Notes under the pieces: generated by a model | What the model saw: the letters and a program-made list of their open reading frames with translations, nothing else | The model's database searches: none | What the model was told of the DNA's origin: nothing | Position numbers and translations under genes: made by a program | Origin: Aquatica leii | Lineage: Eukaryota > Arthropoda > Insecta > Coleoptera > Lampyridae | DNA length: 64,000 nt | Direction: 5' to 3' | NCBI GenBank assembly: GCA_035610365.1 | Contig: CM069436.1 | Span: 4,702,937 to 4,766,936, forward strand | In this document: positions 47,201-58,160 of the stretch, in pieces | Layout: each line of letters starts with the position of its first letter | Position numbering within the stretch: position 1 is the first letter of the stretch

Positions 47201-47789
47201 TGCATTAGACACAATTCATCTTTTTCAAATTATGGAATGTTTTCCACAAATTCGAAGACTTCATATCTCTACTACAATCACACTAAAACGGTAGACCCGG
47301 TAGACTAAACTTTGGACTAAACGTGGTATATAGTTTTAAAATAATAAGAAAATGTTTTTAGTATATGTAACTTACACTGCATGTTTGTTGAGAGTTAAAC
47401 GCAGGTTGTTTTGTATACTTAAAAAGATACCAGATAAAACTGAATACATTGAAAACCGTTTCTAAATTTGTGAGTAAAAATTGCTAACGTTCAGGGCTTA
47501 GTAAGAATGGTAGTGATAAAATAAAGTATCTAAATAGAATTTAGTATAATTATTCATTTATCATACACTGACAATAATTATTTAGGCAGTGATTTGTGTT
47601 AAAACAACTTCAGCTTATAGTTACTAGAGTACTTTGATTATCTTATGAACATGACGTCACACTACGCCCGCGCATATTCTATACGACATCGTGTATACGA
47701 CACTATATAAATGAAACTTTGATGAAATTGTGGCAAACTTTGTTTAGTTGTTAATACAGCTCATGCACCAATTTTTGTAACAAATATTA
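44251..47789. other. Long stretch without recognised genes
   Basis: Mostly AT-rich. Two patches of more mixed composition (about 45955-46085 and 46450-46560) contain no convincing splice-bounded frame. No terminal repeats or RT/transposase motifs were seen. Confidence 0.5.
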
Positions 47790-48345
47790 TCGCCAAAGGA
47801 AATATTTTTTAATTTTGCTCTTTCACAAAGAACAATATTTGTTTCTAACAGCCACAAATAGTAATTTGCCTGTTTTGGCACCAACAATGCATGCTACTCC
47901 AGATGAAGCATCGTATTTCGTTTTGTAAGACCGTTTTGAGCAAGCACCATTAGCAATTACGGTTATCAAAGGGTAACCATTTTTGTGCTTCCTCCATAGC
48001 TTCCCATGATGTTTTTAAAATTTGTTTTGGAAACTTTTTCAAAGTGTTTATCAAATTGTCTTCGAGATAACTGAGGAATATTCATTACACTTAAAAATTG
48101 ATTCATTTGTGCAAATCCAAAACCTGTGGAAATAGTGGCTAAAACGATGGCGGAATTGATATTTAGTGTATCGTCTGGAATTTCAGTTTTCACAAACATT
48201 CGACATTTTAGTTTTAAAGTATATATTATTTATATTTATATCATTTGCGTTTTGTATTTCTTTTAAAAAATCAGCTATATCTTCAAACCGTCTGCCACTG
48301 ATTTCGGAGTTAGTTTCTTCAATTGGAATTGTAGGTGCGGGTGCG
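47790..48345 (-). pseudogene. Mutator-like transposase fragment (MULE)
   Basis: The minus strand reads NINSAIVLATISTGFGFAQM, MNQFLSVMNIPQLSRRQFDK and HFEKVSKTNFKNIMGSYGGS (47966-48199), as in a group of arthropod Mutator-like transposases. After a frame change it continues PLITVIANGACSKRSYKTKY and SGVACIVGAKTGKLLFVAVR. In this family the block normally reads ADG.WSKRSY; here the catalytic Asp is Asn and the Trp is Cys. The reading stops at KYCSL. Acidic sequence upstream (48230-48345) may be its N-terminal side. No inverted repeats found. Confidence 0.7.
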
Positions 48346-48639
48346 TTCTGAATCTCGAAGATTTAAGATTCATTCAAACTACTGCAAATTTGGAAAACAA
48401 GTGAATGTATGTGTAAGTATTGACTTATCTTTGTTACCTTGAGAAATCCATAAATTGGTTCGATGTTGATGGGCGAGGAAACATTACTTCCTTGTCTTCG
48501 GCAGCTATTGGAACGCAAATTAATCTAAATAAAAGTGAAAATAATTTTTAAAAAACTAAAATTTGAGGAAAAAGTACAGCTTTTGTCATGTCAGAATACT
48601 TTTATAGTTTTTTAGTTTTTTTACTAATGTTAAGTAAAG

Positions 48640-49190
48640 TCAAATATTTTTTGACTAAGAAAGGACCGAGGCAGGGATGTCCGTTGAGCTGGCGTTTATT
48701 TATTATTTAGAAGAAATGAAATTAGAAAGAATGAGAATAATAACTGGAAAAAGAGCTATGAAGTATGAAGAAAGTTTGAGAGTTAGAAAAGAATGTAGCA
48801 AGCTGCATGCATGTTGAAACAAAATAAGAGACAGAAAAAATATTACAAGGGAGAAGGATATAAAAGACAGAAAATGGAGAGGAAACGAGACGAAGGATAT
48901 GAAATGTTGGAAGAAATAGTGTAAAAAGATAGGGATAACCAGAAACAAGAGCGAAGGGCATGAATAAAAAAAGGAAATATAATGAGATTTACAAAGAAAT
49001 GATTATGTGGGGAGAGATGAGAAAATTTACAGCATATGAGTAAGAAAGAGTAAGAAATAAATGATTTGCTGCGGATAGAGAAGGGATATAATAAATGGAA
49101 GAAGTGATAAAAAGGAGAGAAAAGGTGAGAGAAAAACTGTAACATGTCATAAAAGTAAGAGAAAGAAAGATATGACAGGGAATTCTTTAA
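48640..49190 (+). pseudogene. Purine-rich LINE 3' fragment
   Basis: Begins abruptly with LTKKGPRQGCPLSWRLFIYY, RT block B, then purine-rich degenerate sequence up to about 49190. It is the same LINE type as 17341-21110. The YADD block is absent. The minus-strand frame 48843-49997 reads through it by chance. Confidence 0.65.
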
Positions 49191-49365
49191 AATAAAGTTA
49201 ATTTGAAGAAGTTTTCTTATTTGATCTGTCACCTTGTGAATGTAGGGTAAAAAAGCCAATTTCGGATTGGATTTGGGAGTAGAAGTGTCCCTAAGTAATC
49301 GAGTACGTGGATGTAGATGACGATTAATAGCTCTATGAATAATTCGCTTCATATAACCATTGTTG
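49191..49365 (-). pseudogene. Penelope-like element tail fragment
   Basis: Minus-strand HNNNGYMKRIIHRAINRHL and KLAFLPYIHKVTDQIRKLL. The LPYI..VTD.I..LL motif lies between RT and GIY-YIG in Penelope-like elements. The fragment starts directly after VEGGFYK of the Ginger-like gene and continues its reading frame, so the chimeric frame is open. Confidence 0.65.
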
Positions 49366-50075
49366 TTGTGCTTGTAGAATCCGCCCTCGACGTTCATGAC
49401 AACTGCAAGGACGCTTCGTGGATCACCGCGACCTCTGTCAACATCTGGTATACGGATGCGTACATTATCTCCAACTTTCGCTGGCAGGAATTTTGCATCA
49501 GAATTTTTTAGCATCTTGGCACCTTGAGTTTGCAAACTAGCATGAGCTGCTGACCTTTTGTTCCTGATTTCTTGTTTATTGTGACATAGTCTGCAAGTAA
49601 TTTTTCCTCCGTTCCCTTCTTCTGCTTCACAACTACACTCTTTTTCACACACTACACAGAATATATTCGCATTGTTACTGTCAGGCAACTGGTCTCGACT
49701 TTCCGTTCGCTCCGGCGCCACGGCAGCAGGTTCGTTGGCGGAGGAGGTCGCTGCATTTATAGCATCCTCCATTTGGTGTTCGACGTTCTCAAGATCTTCG
49801 TCTGTGACTAAGCTATCGACAACTTCTCCGGGCAGGTTTGAGGTGCTCAGTCCCACTTTTGCTTTGCAGCCAAACATGGCCTCATATGGCGACTGCTGAA
49901 TTCCTTGATGAAAAGAACGGTTTTTCATGAATTGAATGAATTTGAGGCTCTCAGCCCAATGTATTGATTCATTTGTCTGCATCCATGTCATCATCATATT
50001 CTGAATATCTTGGTTGGCACGTTCGACTGAACCTTGGCTTTGGCTATGCCTGGGCGTTACTACTTTCTGGGTTGT
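49366..50075 (-). pseudogene. Ginger-like integrase/transposase, C-terminal half
   Basis: Begins around 50075 with RHSQSQGSVERANQDIQNMM, which carries the catalytic Glu of a retroviral-type integrase core; the two Asp blocks are deleted. Then WAESLKFIQFMKNRSFHQGI and QQSPYEAMFGCKAKVGLS, an acidic linker, and FCVVCEKECSCEAEEG with KITCRLCHNKQEI. A basic segment RSAAHASLQTQGAKML and the region RIRIPDVDRGRGDPRSVLAV precede the Penelope junction at VEGGFYK. Compared with copy B it lacks a CGSCGNNVHAICG-like zinc segment and the final CXC domain. The reading is open over about 210 codons. Confidence 0.75.
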
Positions 50076-50460
50076 TATGGTGAAATAACAGCCAAGTATC
50101 TATGACATAAACCTAATTTTATTCACTAGCAGAGGAATATAATATTCACAATGAAACCGCTGTTAGAATAAAAAACAAGTCACAGAGGCAGGATCATCTC
50201 CAAAAAGCAACAGACAAACGGAAAATTATCGTCACAGTGTAAAACACTGTCCTTGCTACCACGTGCTCTTACCGAAGAGTCTTGTATCAGCACATTGAAT
50301 ATTGGCCAAGGATTTTTCGCTAGTTCGCGTACTGGCCAGCCAAAGTAGCATATACCCCGGCCATTTGCAGTACATCGGACATTGGCCACACACCTCGGCC
50401 AAAGTGCGAAATGGCCGGCCAATTCGGGAACTGGCCGAACTTCGGGCTTTGGCCGCAACA
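49366..50460 (-). mobile_element. Ginger-like DNA transposon, copy A, truncated
   Basis: The high-coordinate end (reverse complement TGTTGCGGCCAAAGCCCGAA) matches both ends of copy B at 59685-60834. The end is followed by TATA. The next 170 bp contain about nine GGCCA/TGGCC words. The gene on the minus strand keeps only the last part of an integrase-like domain. The far end is lost at a junction with a Penelope fragment near 49365. TGTTR ends and an integrase-related protein fit Ginger elements. Confidence 0.75.
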
Positions 50461-50464
50461 TATA

Positions 50465-50939
50465 CATTATTGCTGTTTAACTGATCGTATTGATAAAAGC
50501 ACAGACTTGTAATATGCTAAAACGCAGAGTCGACTTTGTTACTGTGAGTAAAATAACATTTGAGCTTTGAGATCCGGCCCTGGTCTCCTTAATGGACGTC
50601 TGCTTAGATAGAGGTAAATAAGCGTAAAGTGGAAAGAGTAAATAAGTGCAAAGGGTCTGAGTAGTGAAGCGGGCACGCTGTGGATGGAGAAACATTAAAA
50701 CATATTATGTAAACTAGTAGAGTTGTGGAAAGCGTTAAATAAGTGTTTAAATAGGTTAAAGATAAGGTGCGAGGCGAGTATTGAGACATAAACAAAGAAC
50801 AGAGTCGTATTTAATCAATTTTGCGAATAAATAGTTATAGCAGCGATGGAGGGTCGATAACTTATATCAAAGCGTAAACATGAACAGAGGCCCCTTTAAT
50901 AATATTTGAAACGGAGGAAATATATTTTGGTACTAGAAC
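50465..50939. other. Interval upstream of the RTE LINE, possibly its 5' leader
   Basis: Contains several TAAATAAG-type words at irregular spacing (50600-50760). No coding motif. It may be 5' untranslated LINE sequence. Confidence 0.4.
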
Positions 50940-50952
50940 TGGAAATAAAAGC

Positions 50953-51345
50953 GTGAGAGGAAGAAATAATAACAAGATGTGGGACATGTTGGAAGAGATA
51001 AACAAGAAATTAGATAAAATAGACGGAAGAGAGGAACGAATGGAAAGAAAAATAGATACGTTACATGAAGAAATCCAAAAAGTTAAAAAAGAAATTGAGC
51101 AAATAAAAATAGATAACCAACAACTTAGAATAAAAATAGAGCAACAGGAATTGCAAATGGAAGAACTAGAAAAATAAATAAAGAAGTTGAAAATAATAAT
51201 GCATGGAGTAGAGGAAACAGAAGAAGAAAGAGAATCGCAGATAAAAGAGAACGTGAAGACGTTACTAAGCGAAATAAATATACCAATAATAATAGAGGAA
51301 GAAGTGAGAGTTGGAAAAGAACAAAAGGAAAAAAAGCTAGACTAA
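50953..51345 (+). pseudogene. LINE ORF1, coiled-coil protein
   Basis: NKMWDMLEEINKKLDKIDGR and following heptads up to MEELEK (51174) form a strong coiled coil rich in Lys, Glu and Ile. After a stop, KKLKIIMHGVEETEEERE at 51181 onward and EEVRVGKEQKEKKA resemble the RRM-like domain of L1-type ORF1 proteins. These bind LINE RNA as trimers in characterised elements. A frame change near 51340 ends it. Confidence 0.7.
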
Positions 51346-51789
51346 TTATAATTGAACTGAAGAATATGGCAAAAAAGATTACTCAAAAACAACGCAAGAA
51401 AGAGGAAAAAGCTAAGAAAATATATAAAAATAATCAGAAAGAAAGGACCACATGCAATTATCATGAACGACAAGATGATTATAAATGGAAAATAGTACAT
51501 TTTGAAACAAATAAAAAAATAGAAATAGCCAAGACACAAAGCACAAAGAAAGGATGAATAACTAACCAAAGATCCCCAGAGAATTTGGAAGGGAACACGT
51601 GGACATAATGACAACAAAAACAATGAACAAGGAAAAACGTTTATAAATGTAAATAGTGTAAATAGAGGGAAGAATAACTGGGACATAAAGGTAAAAACAC
51701 AAAAAAAAATAAACAAAATTATTAAAATAAATAATAAAAAAAATAAAACTAAACATAAGAATAAAAAACATATAAGGAAAAGAAATATA

Positions 51790-54300
51790 ATTAAAATCAG
51801 TAAGTGGAACGTAAAAACGGAGATGGCGGAAATGGAACTTGGAAGATAAAATATAAACACAGCACCGTTACAAGAACTAAGATGGAAAGGAAATGGAAGG
51901 ATAGACAAAAATAAATATACATTGTTATACTAGGGAAGAGAGAAGCAAGGACTATAAGGCGCAGCATTCATAATAACGGAGAAGCTAAAAGATAAAGTGA
52001 TCGACTTTAAATCAATAAACGAGAGAATCGCCTACCTGAGAATAGAATCGAAACCTTCTAACGTATCATTATTAAATGTGTATGTGGTAACAGAGGTAGC
52101 AGATGAAGAAGAAACAGAGAAGTTGTACGAAAAAATAGAAGAAACAATTGACATAATACCACAGGAAGGTATAATAATGGTATTAGGAGATTTAATGCAG
52201 AGATAGGGAAAGAAGAATGCATTAGACAAGTAGCAGACAAACACACAATACATGAAAAAACAAATAATAACGGGCATAAATTGTGCAACTTAGCAACAAA
52301 GACAGAAATGATAATCACCGGATCAAAGAACGCACACGCAATTGGATTATATACTAGTTAACAAGAAGAAACAATCAACAGTAAGAGATATACGAACATA
52401 GAGAGGAGCGTGTGCTGACACTGATCACCTAATGGTTACAGCAACAATAAAACAAAAAAAAACAGTATAACAACAAAAAAAACAAGGGGTAAATGGAACG
52501 TAGAAAAATTAAGTAAGGTAAGTAATAAAAAGAATTATGAAGAAAAAATTAACGAGAAATTAAAAGAATATAAGACAAAGGAAGAAAACATAGAAGAGCA
52601 ATGAGCAAGAATAAAATAATGTATAAATAAGGTTGCAGAGGATCAAATAAGACTAATCAAGTAATCAAGAGAGAAATAGAAGCAAGAGTCAGACGGATTA
52701 GAAACAGAATAGAAGAAGATAAAATTGAGTATGTATGATTAAGAAAGGAAACTAAGATAATTAACCGCAATGCAAAAAGAGCCTGGTTAGAAAATAAAAT
52801 AAAACAAATTGAAGAGGGCAGTAGAAAAGGAAATGTGAAAAGAGAACAAACTACCAAAACAAAACATACAAAGGTAAAAGTAATAGAATTAAAGGTGAAA
52901 ATGGAAAACTGGCTGAAAACGGCGAGCAATACATGGAAACGTGGATGAAATACTTTAAGGGATTAATGATACAAACAGAAGCGGATGAGACCGAAGAGGA
53001 AAAAATAGAAACACCAAAACAAGATCGGACAAGTGAAACACCATCGAAAGAAGAAATAATAGAAATTATTAATAAAATCCAAAACGCTAAAACCGCAGAG
53101 AAGGATGGAATAAACGCAGAGCTCATAAAGTACGGTGGAGGAGAATTACATGAAAAAATATACAGAATATGGAGAGAGGAAAGGGTGCCAGTAGAATAGG
53201 ACTCTGGACAAATGATTAGAGGGACCAACAATAATGTAAAAACTACAGAAGACCGACATTACTCAATACCACATACAAAATCATGTCACCACTAATACAA
53301 AGGAGATAAATGAACACCGCAGGGAAATTAATGTGACAACATCGATGTGGTTTTATTAAAGGAAGATCAAGCACAGAAATGGAACTCTCATTTATAGATT
53401 TCGAACAAGCCTTCGACTCAATCCGAAGAAACGAGTTAATGAAAGCGTTAAAAGATATGGGTATAAGTACTAACATAAGAGGGCTGGTAAAAATGACAAT
53501 AAAAAGAACAAAAATAAGCGTGAAAACTCAAAAGGGCGAAACAGAAGAATTCGAAACAAATAAAAGGGTACGACAAAGAGATTCATTATCTGCTGTACTA
53601 TTTAACTTTGCATTGGAACACGTACTCAGAAGAATAAACAAGTACACGTGGAAGGCAAATTATAGCATACGCGGATGACGTATTGGTGGCAAAAAATCGT
53701 GCAATGATGAAAGAAATGTTAAAAAAGGTAATGCAAGAAGGAGAAAAAATGGGGTTGAGAATTAATATGAAAAAAACAAAAATAATGAAAATAGGTAAGA
53801 TAACCAAAACATTAGAATGGAGAGATCGAAGTTGTAAATAAATTTAAATACTTAGGGGTTATGATTGCAAGTGATGGAAATAGAGGTATAGAAATAAAAG
53901 AAAAAATAATGACAAGTAACAATGCATATATAAAACAATAATTAGACCAACAATACTGTATGGGACGGAAACAACAACAATGACAAAGAAACAGGAAGAA
54001 GACCTTAGAATATTGAAAAGGAAAATTTGGAGAACAATATTAGATCCTGTAAAAGTAGCAAAAAATGAATACAGAAGCTGGATGGATGGAAGAGGATATA
54101 ATAAAGAAAATAAAACAACAAAAGGCGAGATGGTTGGATCACATATGGAGAACTGACGAAGACAAAATATTATTTTCGATGTTACATTGGAATCCAGACA
54201 GAAAGAGAAGATAAAAGAAGTAACGGAAGACATTAGAAAAGCTGGAATGAATGAGTGGAAGTGTAAAGTAATGAATAGAAAAAAGTGGGTGTAAAGCCAC
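51790..54300 (+). pseudogene. LINE ORF2: endonuclease and reverse transcriptase
   Basis: Endonuclease: TAPLQELRWKGNGRIDKNKY near 51859, LNVYVVTEVADEEETEKLY, GIIMVLGDLMQ (catalytic DFN changed to DLM), and TDHLMVTATIKQ near 52425. RT: IQNAKTAEKDGINAELIKYG (53077-53136), LSFIDFEQAFDSIRRNELMK (block A) and KRVRQRDSLSAVLFNFALE (block B, Gly-Asp changed to Arg-Asp). Block C IAYADDVLVAKNRAMMK is in another frame at about 53667, and KFKYLGVMIASDGNR follows near 53840. The DGINAELIKYGG wording is typical of RTE-clade elements in insects. Confidence 0.8.
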
Positions 54301-54310
54301 TATATGTATA

Positions 54311-54812
54311 AAATAACGTTTGAAAAAAAAAATGTTAAACGATTAACCCTTTCATTGATTAAATACGAGCGCAATTTTTACAGTTTTTAGAACAATGTTT
54401 TAATGATTCGCGTGCGTTTTTTTCACAGTTAAAAGTAATCATGTCGTGTAATAAATGAAATTAATAAACAAAAAAGTAGAAATCAATTTCATAATTTGTA
54501 ATTTGTAAAGCGGCGCATGCATTCACCAAACGAAGCGTACCCGTTTAATTATGTACCGTACAATAGACACATCCAATTATTCTTATTTTTAATATTGACG
54601 ATGATTCAACAGTATTACTCGATTTAAAATTATATTTTGTTAATTTTAGTATTAAAAAACGAGAACTTTTATAATTATTATATAGATAAATATATATTTT
54701 TAAAAACGATCGCCGCAAACGAAATATCCGAAGGTAGCCGAACGCGTTTTAATTTATAGAATCGTTCAGCTGTTTGTCTTTGTTTGTGGTCTATTCGTCC
54801 TGCTCTGTGAAA
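54311..54812 (+). promoter_or_regulatory. Upstream region and probable promoter of the SWIB gene
   Basis: AT-rich to about 54700, then more mixed sequence with CG dinucleotides (CGATCGCCGC, GAACGCG) in the 110 bp before the ATG. No clear TATA box at the right distance. TTCAGC near 54765 is a weak initiator candidate. The boundary with the LINE is at about 54310. Confidence 0.4.
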
Positions 54813-56289
54813 ATGGCAGACATCTCTAAAGAAGATCTCCGTAAGGAAATTACCGGTAAGCTTAAAATTCTTATTAATTTATGCACGTAGAGGGTTGAAA
54901 TATGGAAAATGTGGGTTGTTATTTTTTTTGCAACATTTTTTCTATATGTCATTTGTCGCGTTCACGATGAAAATCGGGCATTTTACTCTTGTCGAATATG
55001 TGTTGGTGGCTGTACACAAACAATGGCTGTATGACGCTTGTATAGCAGCCATCAATTTAGCAACAGCTACAATTTGAAATATCTCTGTATTTACGCCGTT
55101 ATATTCAAAATGCCATTAATAAAATCTGCGTGGAAAAATTTAAACAATTTAATTAAATACTTTTCTCCCAGCTTTTATAATCGATTTAAAGATTTTTTTT
55201 TAACTTGAAGTGTAAACGATAACGCAGTTTACGTTACTCGTTCCTGGCGGTTTTGTGTAAATTTTTTTTTTGTGATGCAATCAGTTTAATTTAACTTGAA
55301 ACATTTTCCATAACCTCGCTTGTAAGCCTTCAGGTAAATTCAGTATCAAATGAAATTTCTACAATTTTCCTCATTGAAAAAGTTGTTTACCGCCTGTACG
55401 CCTCCAGCGCTCCCTAACGTTAGCATTTTGAATTTGGCACCAATACAAATTTAAAAAAATTGTTTCCAGCAATCCTAAAGGACGCCGACTTGGCATCGAC
55501 ATCTGCCAAAAAGGTTCGTCAGCAGCTCGAAGAGAAGCTCGATGCAAACTTGCTTTCGCGTAAAAAAGAAATCGACACTTTAGTCATGGAATTTGTAAAT
55601 TCTAAAGATAATACTAAAAAGAAATCTAAAAAATCCGATTCCGAAGAAGACGATGAAGAGAACGAGGAAGAAGAGGAGGACGATGTAGAAGAAGACGAAG
55701 AAGGTTCCGAAGATGAAAAGAAGGATAGTAAACGTGCGTCGACAGGTAAGAAACCAGTACCAAAGAAAGCCAAGAAAGGTTCCGATTCAGAAGCAAGCGA
55801 ACCTTCCGACGAAGGAGAATCTGAAGAAGAGTATTCTCCGAAGAAATCAAAACCACCTAAAACTCGTAAGCTTCCTCCCAAAAAAAAGAAGGGGTCTGAA
55901 TCAGATTCTGATGAAGATTGGGCGAAGACTAAGAAGGGTTCTAAGAAAGGAGGCGTAAGTATATTTAAATGTTTTAGTATTTGTTTAATAAATATGTTTT
56001 GTAGCAGGGCGGCGGCGGCGGTGGTGCTGGTGGTGGTAAACGTGCTGGAAGTGGGTACACTAAGAGTATGACATTGTCACCCGAATTGGCAGCGCTTGTT
56101 GGACAAAGCACAATGGCTCGTCACGAGGTGGTTAAGAAAATTTGGGATATCATCAAGGAACGTGATCTCTACGATCCCAAGAATAAACAGTTTGCTATCT
56201 GTGATGATGCTCTGTTGAAGGTTATTGGAGTCAAACGTTTTCGTACCTTCGGTATGATGAAGTATTTGAAGAGTCATTTCATAAGTTAA
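54813..56289 (+). CDS. DEK-C and SWIB domain nuclear protein (UAF30/Spp27-like), three exons
   Basis: Coding exons are 54813-54855, 55470-55954 and 56008-56289, giving 269 residues. Introns start GTAAGC and GTAAGT and end TTTCCAG and GTAGCAG; phases 1 and 0 keep the frame. The ATG opens MADISKEDLRKEIT. Residues 1-55 are a DEK C-terminal-type fold (ILKDADLASTSAKKVRQQLE); about 60-175 are acidic and lysine-rich with SEEDDEENEEEEEDD and KKPVPKKAKK. A glycine-rich linker leads to a SWIB/MDM2 domain at about 195-269 (MTLSPELAALVGQSTMARHE, VKKIWDIIKERDLYDPKNKQ, MMKYLKSHF). Yeast UAF30 acts in RNA polymerase I transcription; this combination occurs in insect homologues. A role in nuclear chromatin is inferred. 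All domains are intact, so it is very likely a working gene. Confidence 0.92.
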
Positions 56290-56697
56290 ATTATTCGATT
56301 ACCATATTTTGTAGTTACTGCAATACTTTAGGATTTTTTTTACGTATTTCAAATTTTTCTATATATTTTTCAAAGTTCGATAATGCCCTTTAAAATAGGT
56401 GATAATTTAAGGTTTGCTTAAGCACTTAGTTTTCCAGGAAATTTGTATTGTTTACGATAGTATCGTATTCTTTAAGATATTGATGAAATATTTTTAACGT
56501 AACATTTGCGGTTATTTAATATAAATAAATATTATTAAACATTTCTTAAGAGACTAATGTTTAGATAAGAAATTATATTACAAAATTTCCACTTGTGTAG
56601 TTTTACTAAATGTATTTTTGTGCACTGAAAACTGTCAGTTCGTTAACTTGAATGTAATGTACGTCGTGTAAGAACAAGATTTTCTGAATTTGTAACG

Positions 56698-56703
56698 AAT
56701 AAA
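56698..56703 (+). terminator. Candidate polyadenylation signal of the SWIB gene
   Basis: AATAAA followed within about 25 bp by a T-rich stretch (TGTTTATTTATTG), about 410 bp after the stop codon. An earlier AATAAA cluster near 56522-56530 is an alternative. Confidence 0.5.
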
Positions 56704-56724
56704 CCTATGTTTATTTATTGAGTT

Positions 56725-57199
56725 CTTCAAGCTGCTTTCTAGGTAGACATCAATGCTCCCTCATTGAAACAAACTACTTTAGTTAGTTCAAATTTTTGAT
56801 TTAGACCCCCCATTTCATAGTTATTGGCGTCTTGTTTATCCAAAAATCTTCATCACTCCTTTATTTTGAGGAATATTCAAAAAATACAAAAACTTCATTT
56901 GTTTTCGATTTTCTAAAACATTGTATTTTCTATTTTTTCAAATTAAATTGTGATCGAGCAAAAATGAAAGTAAACAACAGAAGAACTCCATTTGGTTTTT
57001 AAAATGGCCACTATTTGCATTAACGCAAGCCCAAGCCAGTAGCGTGTTCTAATTTAGAAGATACGCAATTCAGATTTCATACATGTTTATTTGTTATTTC
57101 AATTATTTACAATTTATATAGCTTAATCCTAAGTGGTAACAAAGTTTGCTTAAATAGTCCCGTTGGATCGGTTTTCCATATCCGATTGTCCTCTTTGGT
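56725..57199. other. Interval downstream of the SWIB gene
   Basis: AT-rich, no motif recognised. The Jockey-type RT fragment starts near 57200. Confidence 0.5.
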
Positions 57200-58160
57200 T
57201 TTAAACTTTTTCGCTGGGTTGAACATTTCATTCTAAACCTTAAACTAGGATGGCATACTTAGACCGCTTGTGCCTAGGCATGTAATCTCTGTCGTAGTCC
57301 CAAAGCCACCGGATGAAGGGGATTGGGATGATCTGCATGGAGCGCAGCTGCGGATTGGCAGATGAAATCTTCGGGATGTCAAGTTCTTGATGGAGCCGAT
57401 CTGTTCGGACGAACCAGGGGGCGTCTGCGATTATTCTGAGAAGCTTGTTTTGGAAGATTTGGATCTTAGTGGTTTGAGTTTTGGCAGCGTAGATAGGCGG
57501 ATGATCATCTTATAAATGTGTAGCTTATTATCGATGTTAAGACGGCTGTTGCGGCATAGCATCTGGTATAATTTTACCAGTAGGCCGTTAGAAGAGGCGC
57601 ACGCTTCACGGTGATGTAGGGTTTCCATATCAATTTCTCGTCTAGGGTGAGTCCGACATATTTGGTCTCGTTCACCCAGTTAACGTGGTTGCTTTTGATG
57701 TGGAGGTAGACTGCGGGCGATGTTCTTTCGGTTGAAGAGGACGGCGCCGCTTTTCGTAGGACTGACGTTTCTTCACCAGTTGTCTAGCGAGGTGAGAGCC
57801 ACTTGAAGATTTATCTCGGCTTGAGCGGGATCCCAGGCAACACCTTACGTTTTATTGACGCCTTAATCACGGAGACGTCATTAAGACGTGTTAATGTCGT
57901 CAGTGTGCTGCCTGGGATGTTGTCAAAACGGCGGTATCGTCGGCGTAGAATGCGTACGTGAGTCCGTCGATTTTCCGGACGTATGCGGTGAAGCGATGTA
58001 TAGAAGTGGAGATAGCGTAGATCCTTGAGGAGCTCCGGCTTCTATGTGACGTGGAGTGGATTTGGAGGTGGAAAGCTTGATCGCAAACGAGCGTTGATTG
58101 AGAAAGGAGCCGATGAGTTGGACCATAGAAACGTTGATGCCTAGACGGTGCATCTTCTAG
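57200..58160 (-). pseudogene. Jockey-type LINE, RT C-terminal half
   Basis: Minus-strand blocks: LHRLGINVSMVQLIGSFLNQ and RHIEAGAPQGSTLSPLLY (block B, 57999-58153). After a frame change, TYAFYADDTAVLTTSQ (YADD intact). Further down are DPAQAEINLQVALTSLDNW, PTKSGAVLFNRK, LLVKLYQMLCRNSRLNIDNK and LHIYKMIIRL from the thumb. A short foreign segment of about 70 bp at 57845-57910 separates TTSQA from DPAQAE. The protein is broken in several places and the 5' part is missing. Confidence 0.8.
57836..57910 (-). repeat. Dispersed repeat (copy 1) inside the Jockey RT
   Basis: Shares TTACGTTTTATTGACG, CGTCATTAAGACGTG and GTCAGTGTGC, in order, with 58855-58946. It interrupts the Jockey frame. The bases on its two sides (TCCCAGGCA and TGCCTGGGA) are inverted copies of each other rather than a direct duplication. 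Confidence 0.7.

Larger units (their letters stand above)
50940..54310 (+). mobile_element. RTE-type LINE with ORF1 and ORF2, degenerate
   Basis: A 3.4-kb purine-rich copy holding, in order, a coiled-coil ORF1, APE endonuclease, RT and a C-terminal region. The blocks match those of the copy at 31741-33150. Many stops and shifts are present. The 3' end is near 54310, where similarity to coding sequence fades. No poly-A tail or clear target duplication was identified. Confidence 0.85.

Noticed and set aside
48843-49997. Single 384-residue protein
   Set aside because: Only the first part is Ginger-like; the rest is Penelope and antisense LINE joined by chance in one frame.
51342-53231. Hydrophobic minus-strand frames up to 188 codons
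   Set aside because: Same cause: shadow of the RTE-type LINE at 50940-54310.
54895-55077. 60-codon plus-strand frame
   Set aside because: Lies wholly in the first intron of the SWIB gene and has no known motif.
55519-55881. Poly-Ser minus-strand frame of 120 codons
   Set aside because: Antisense of the acidic GAA/GAC-rich exon of the SWIB gene.
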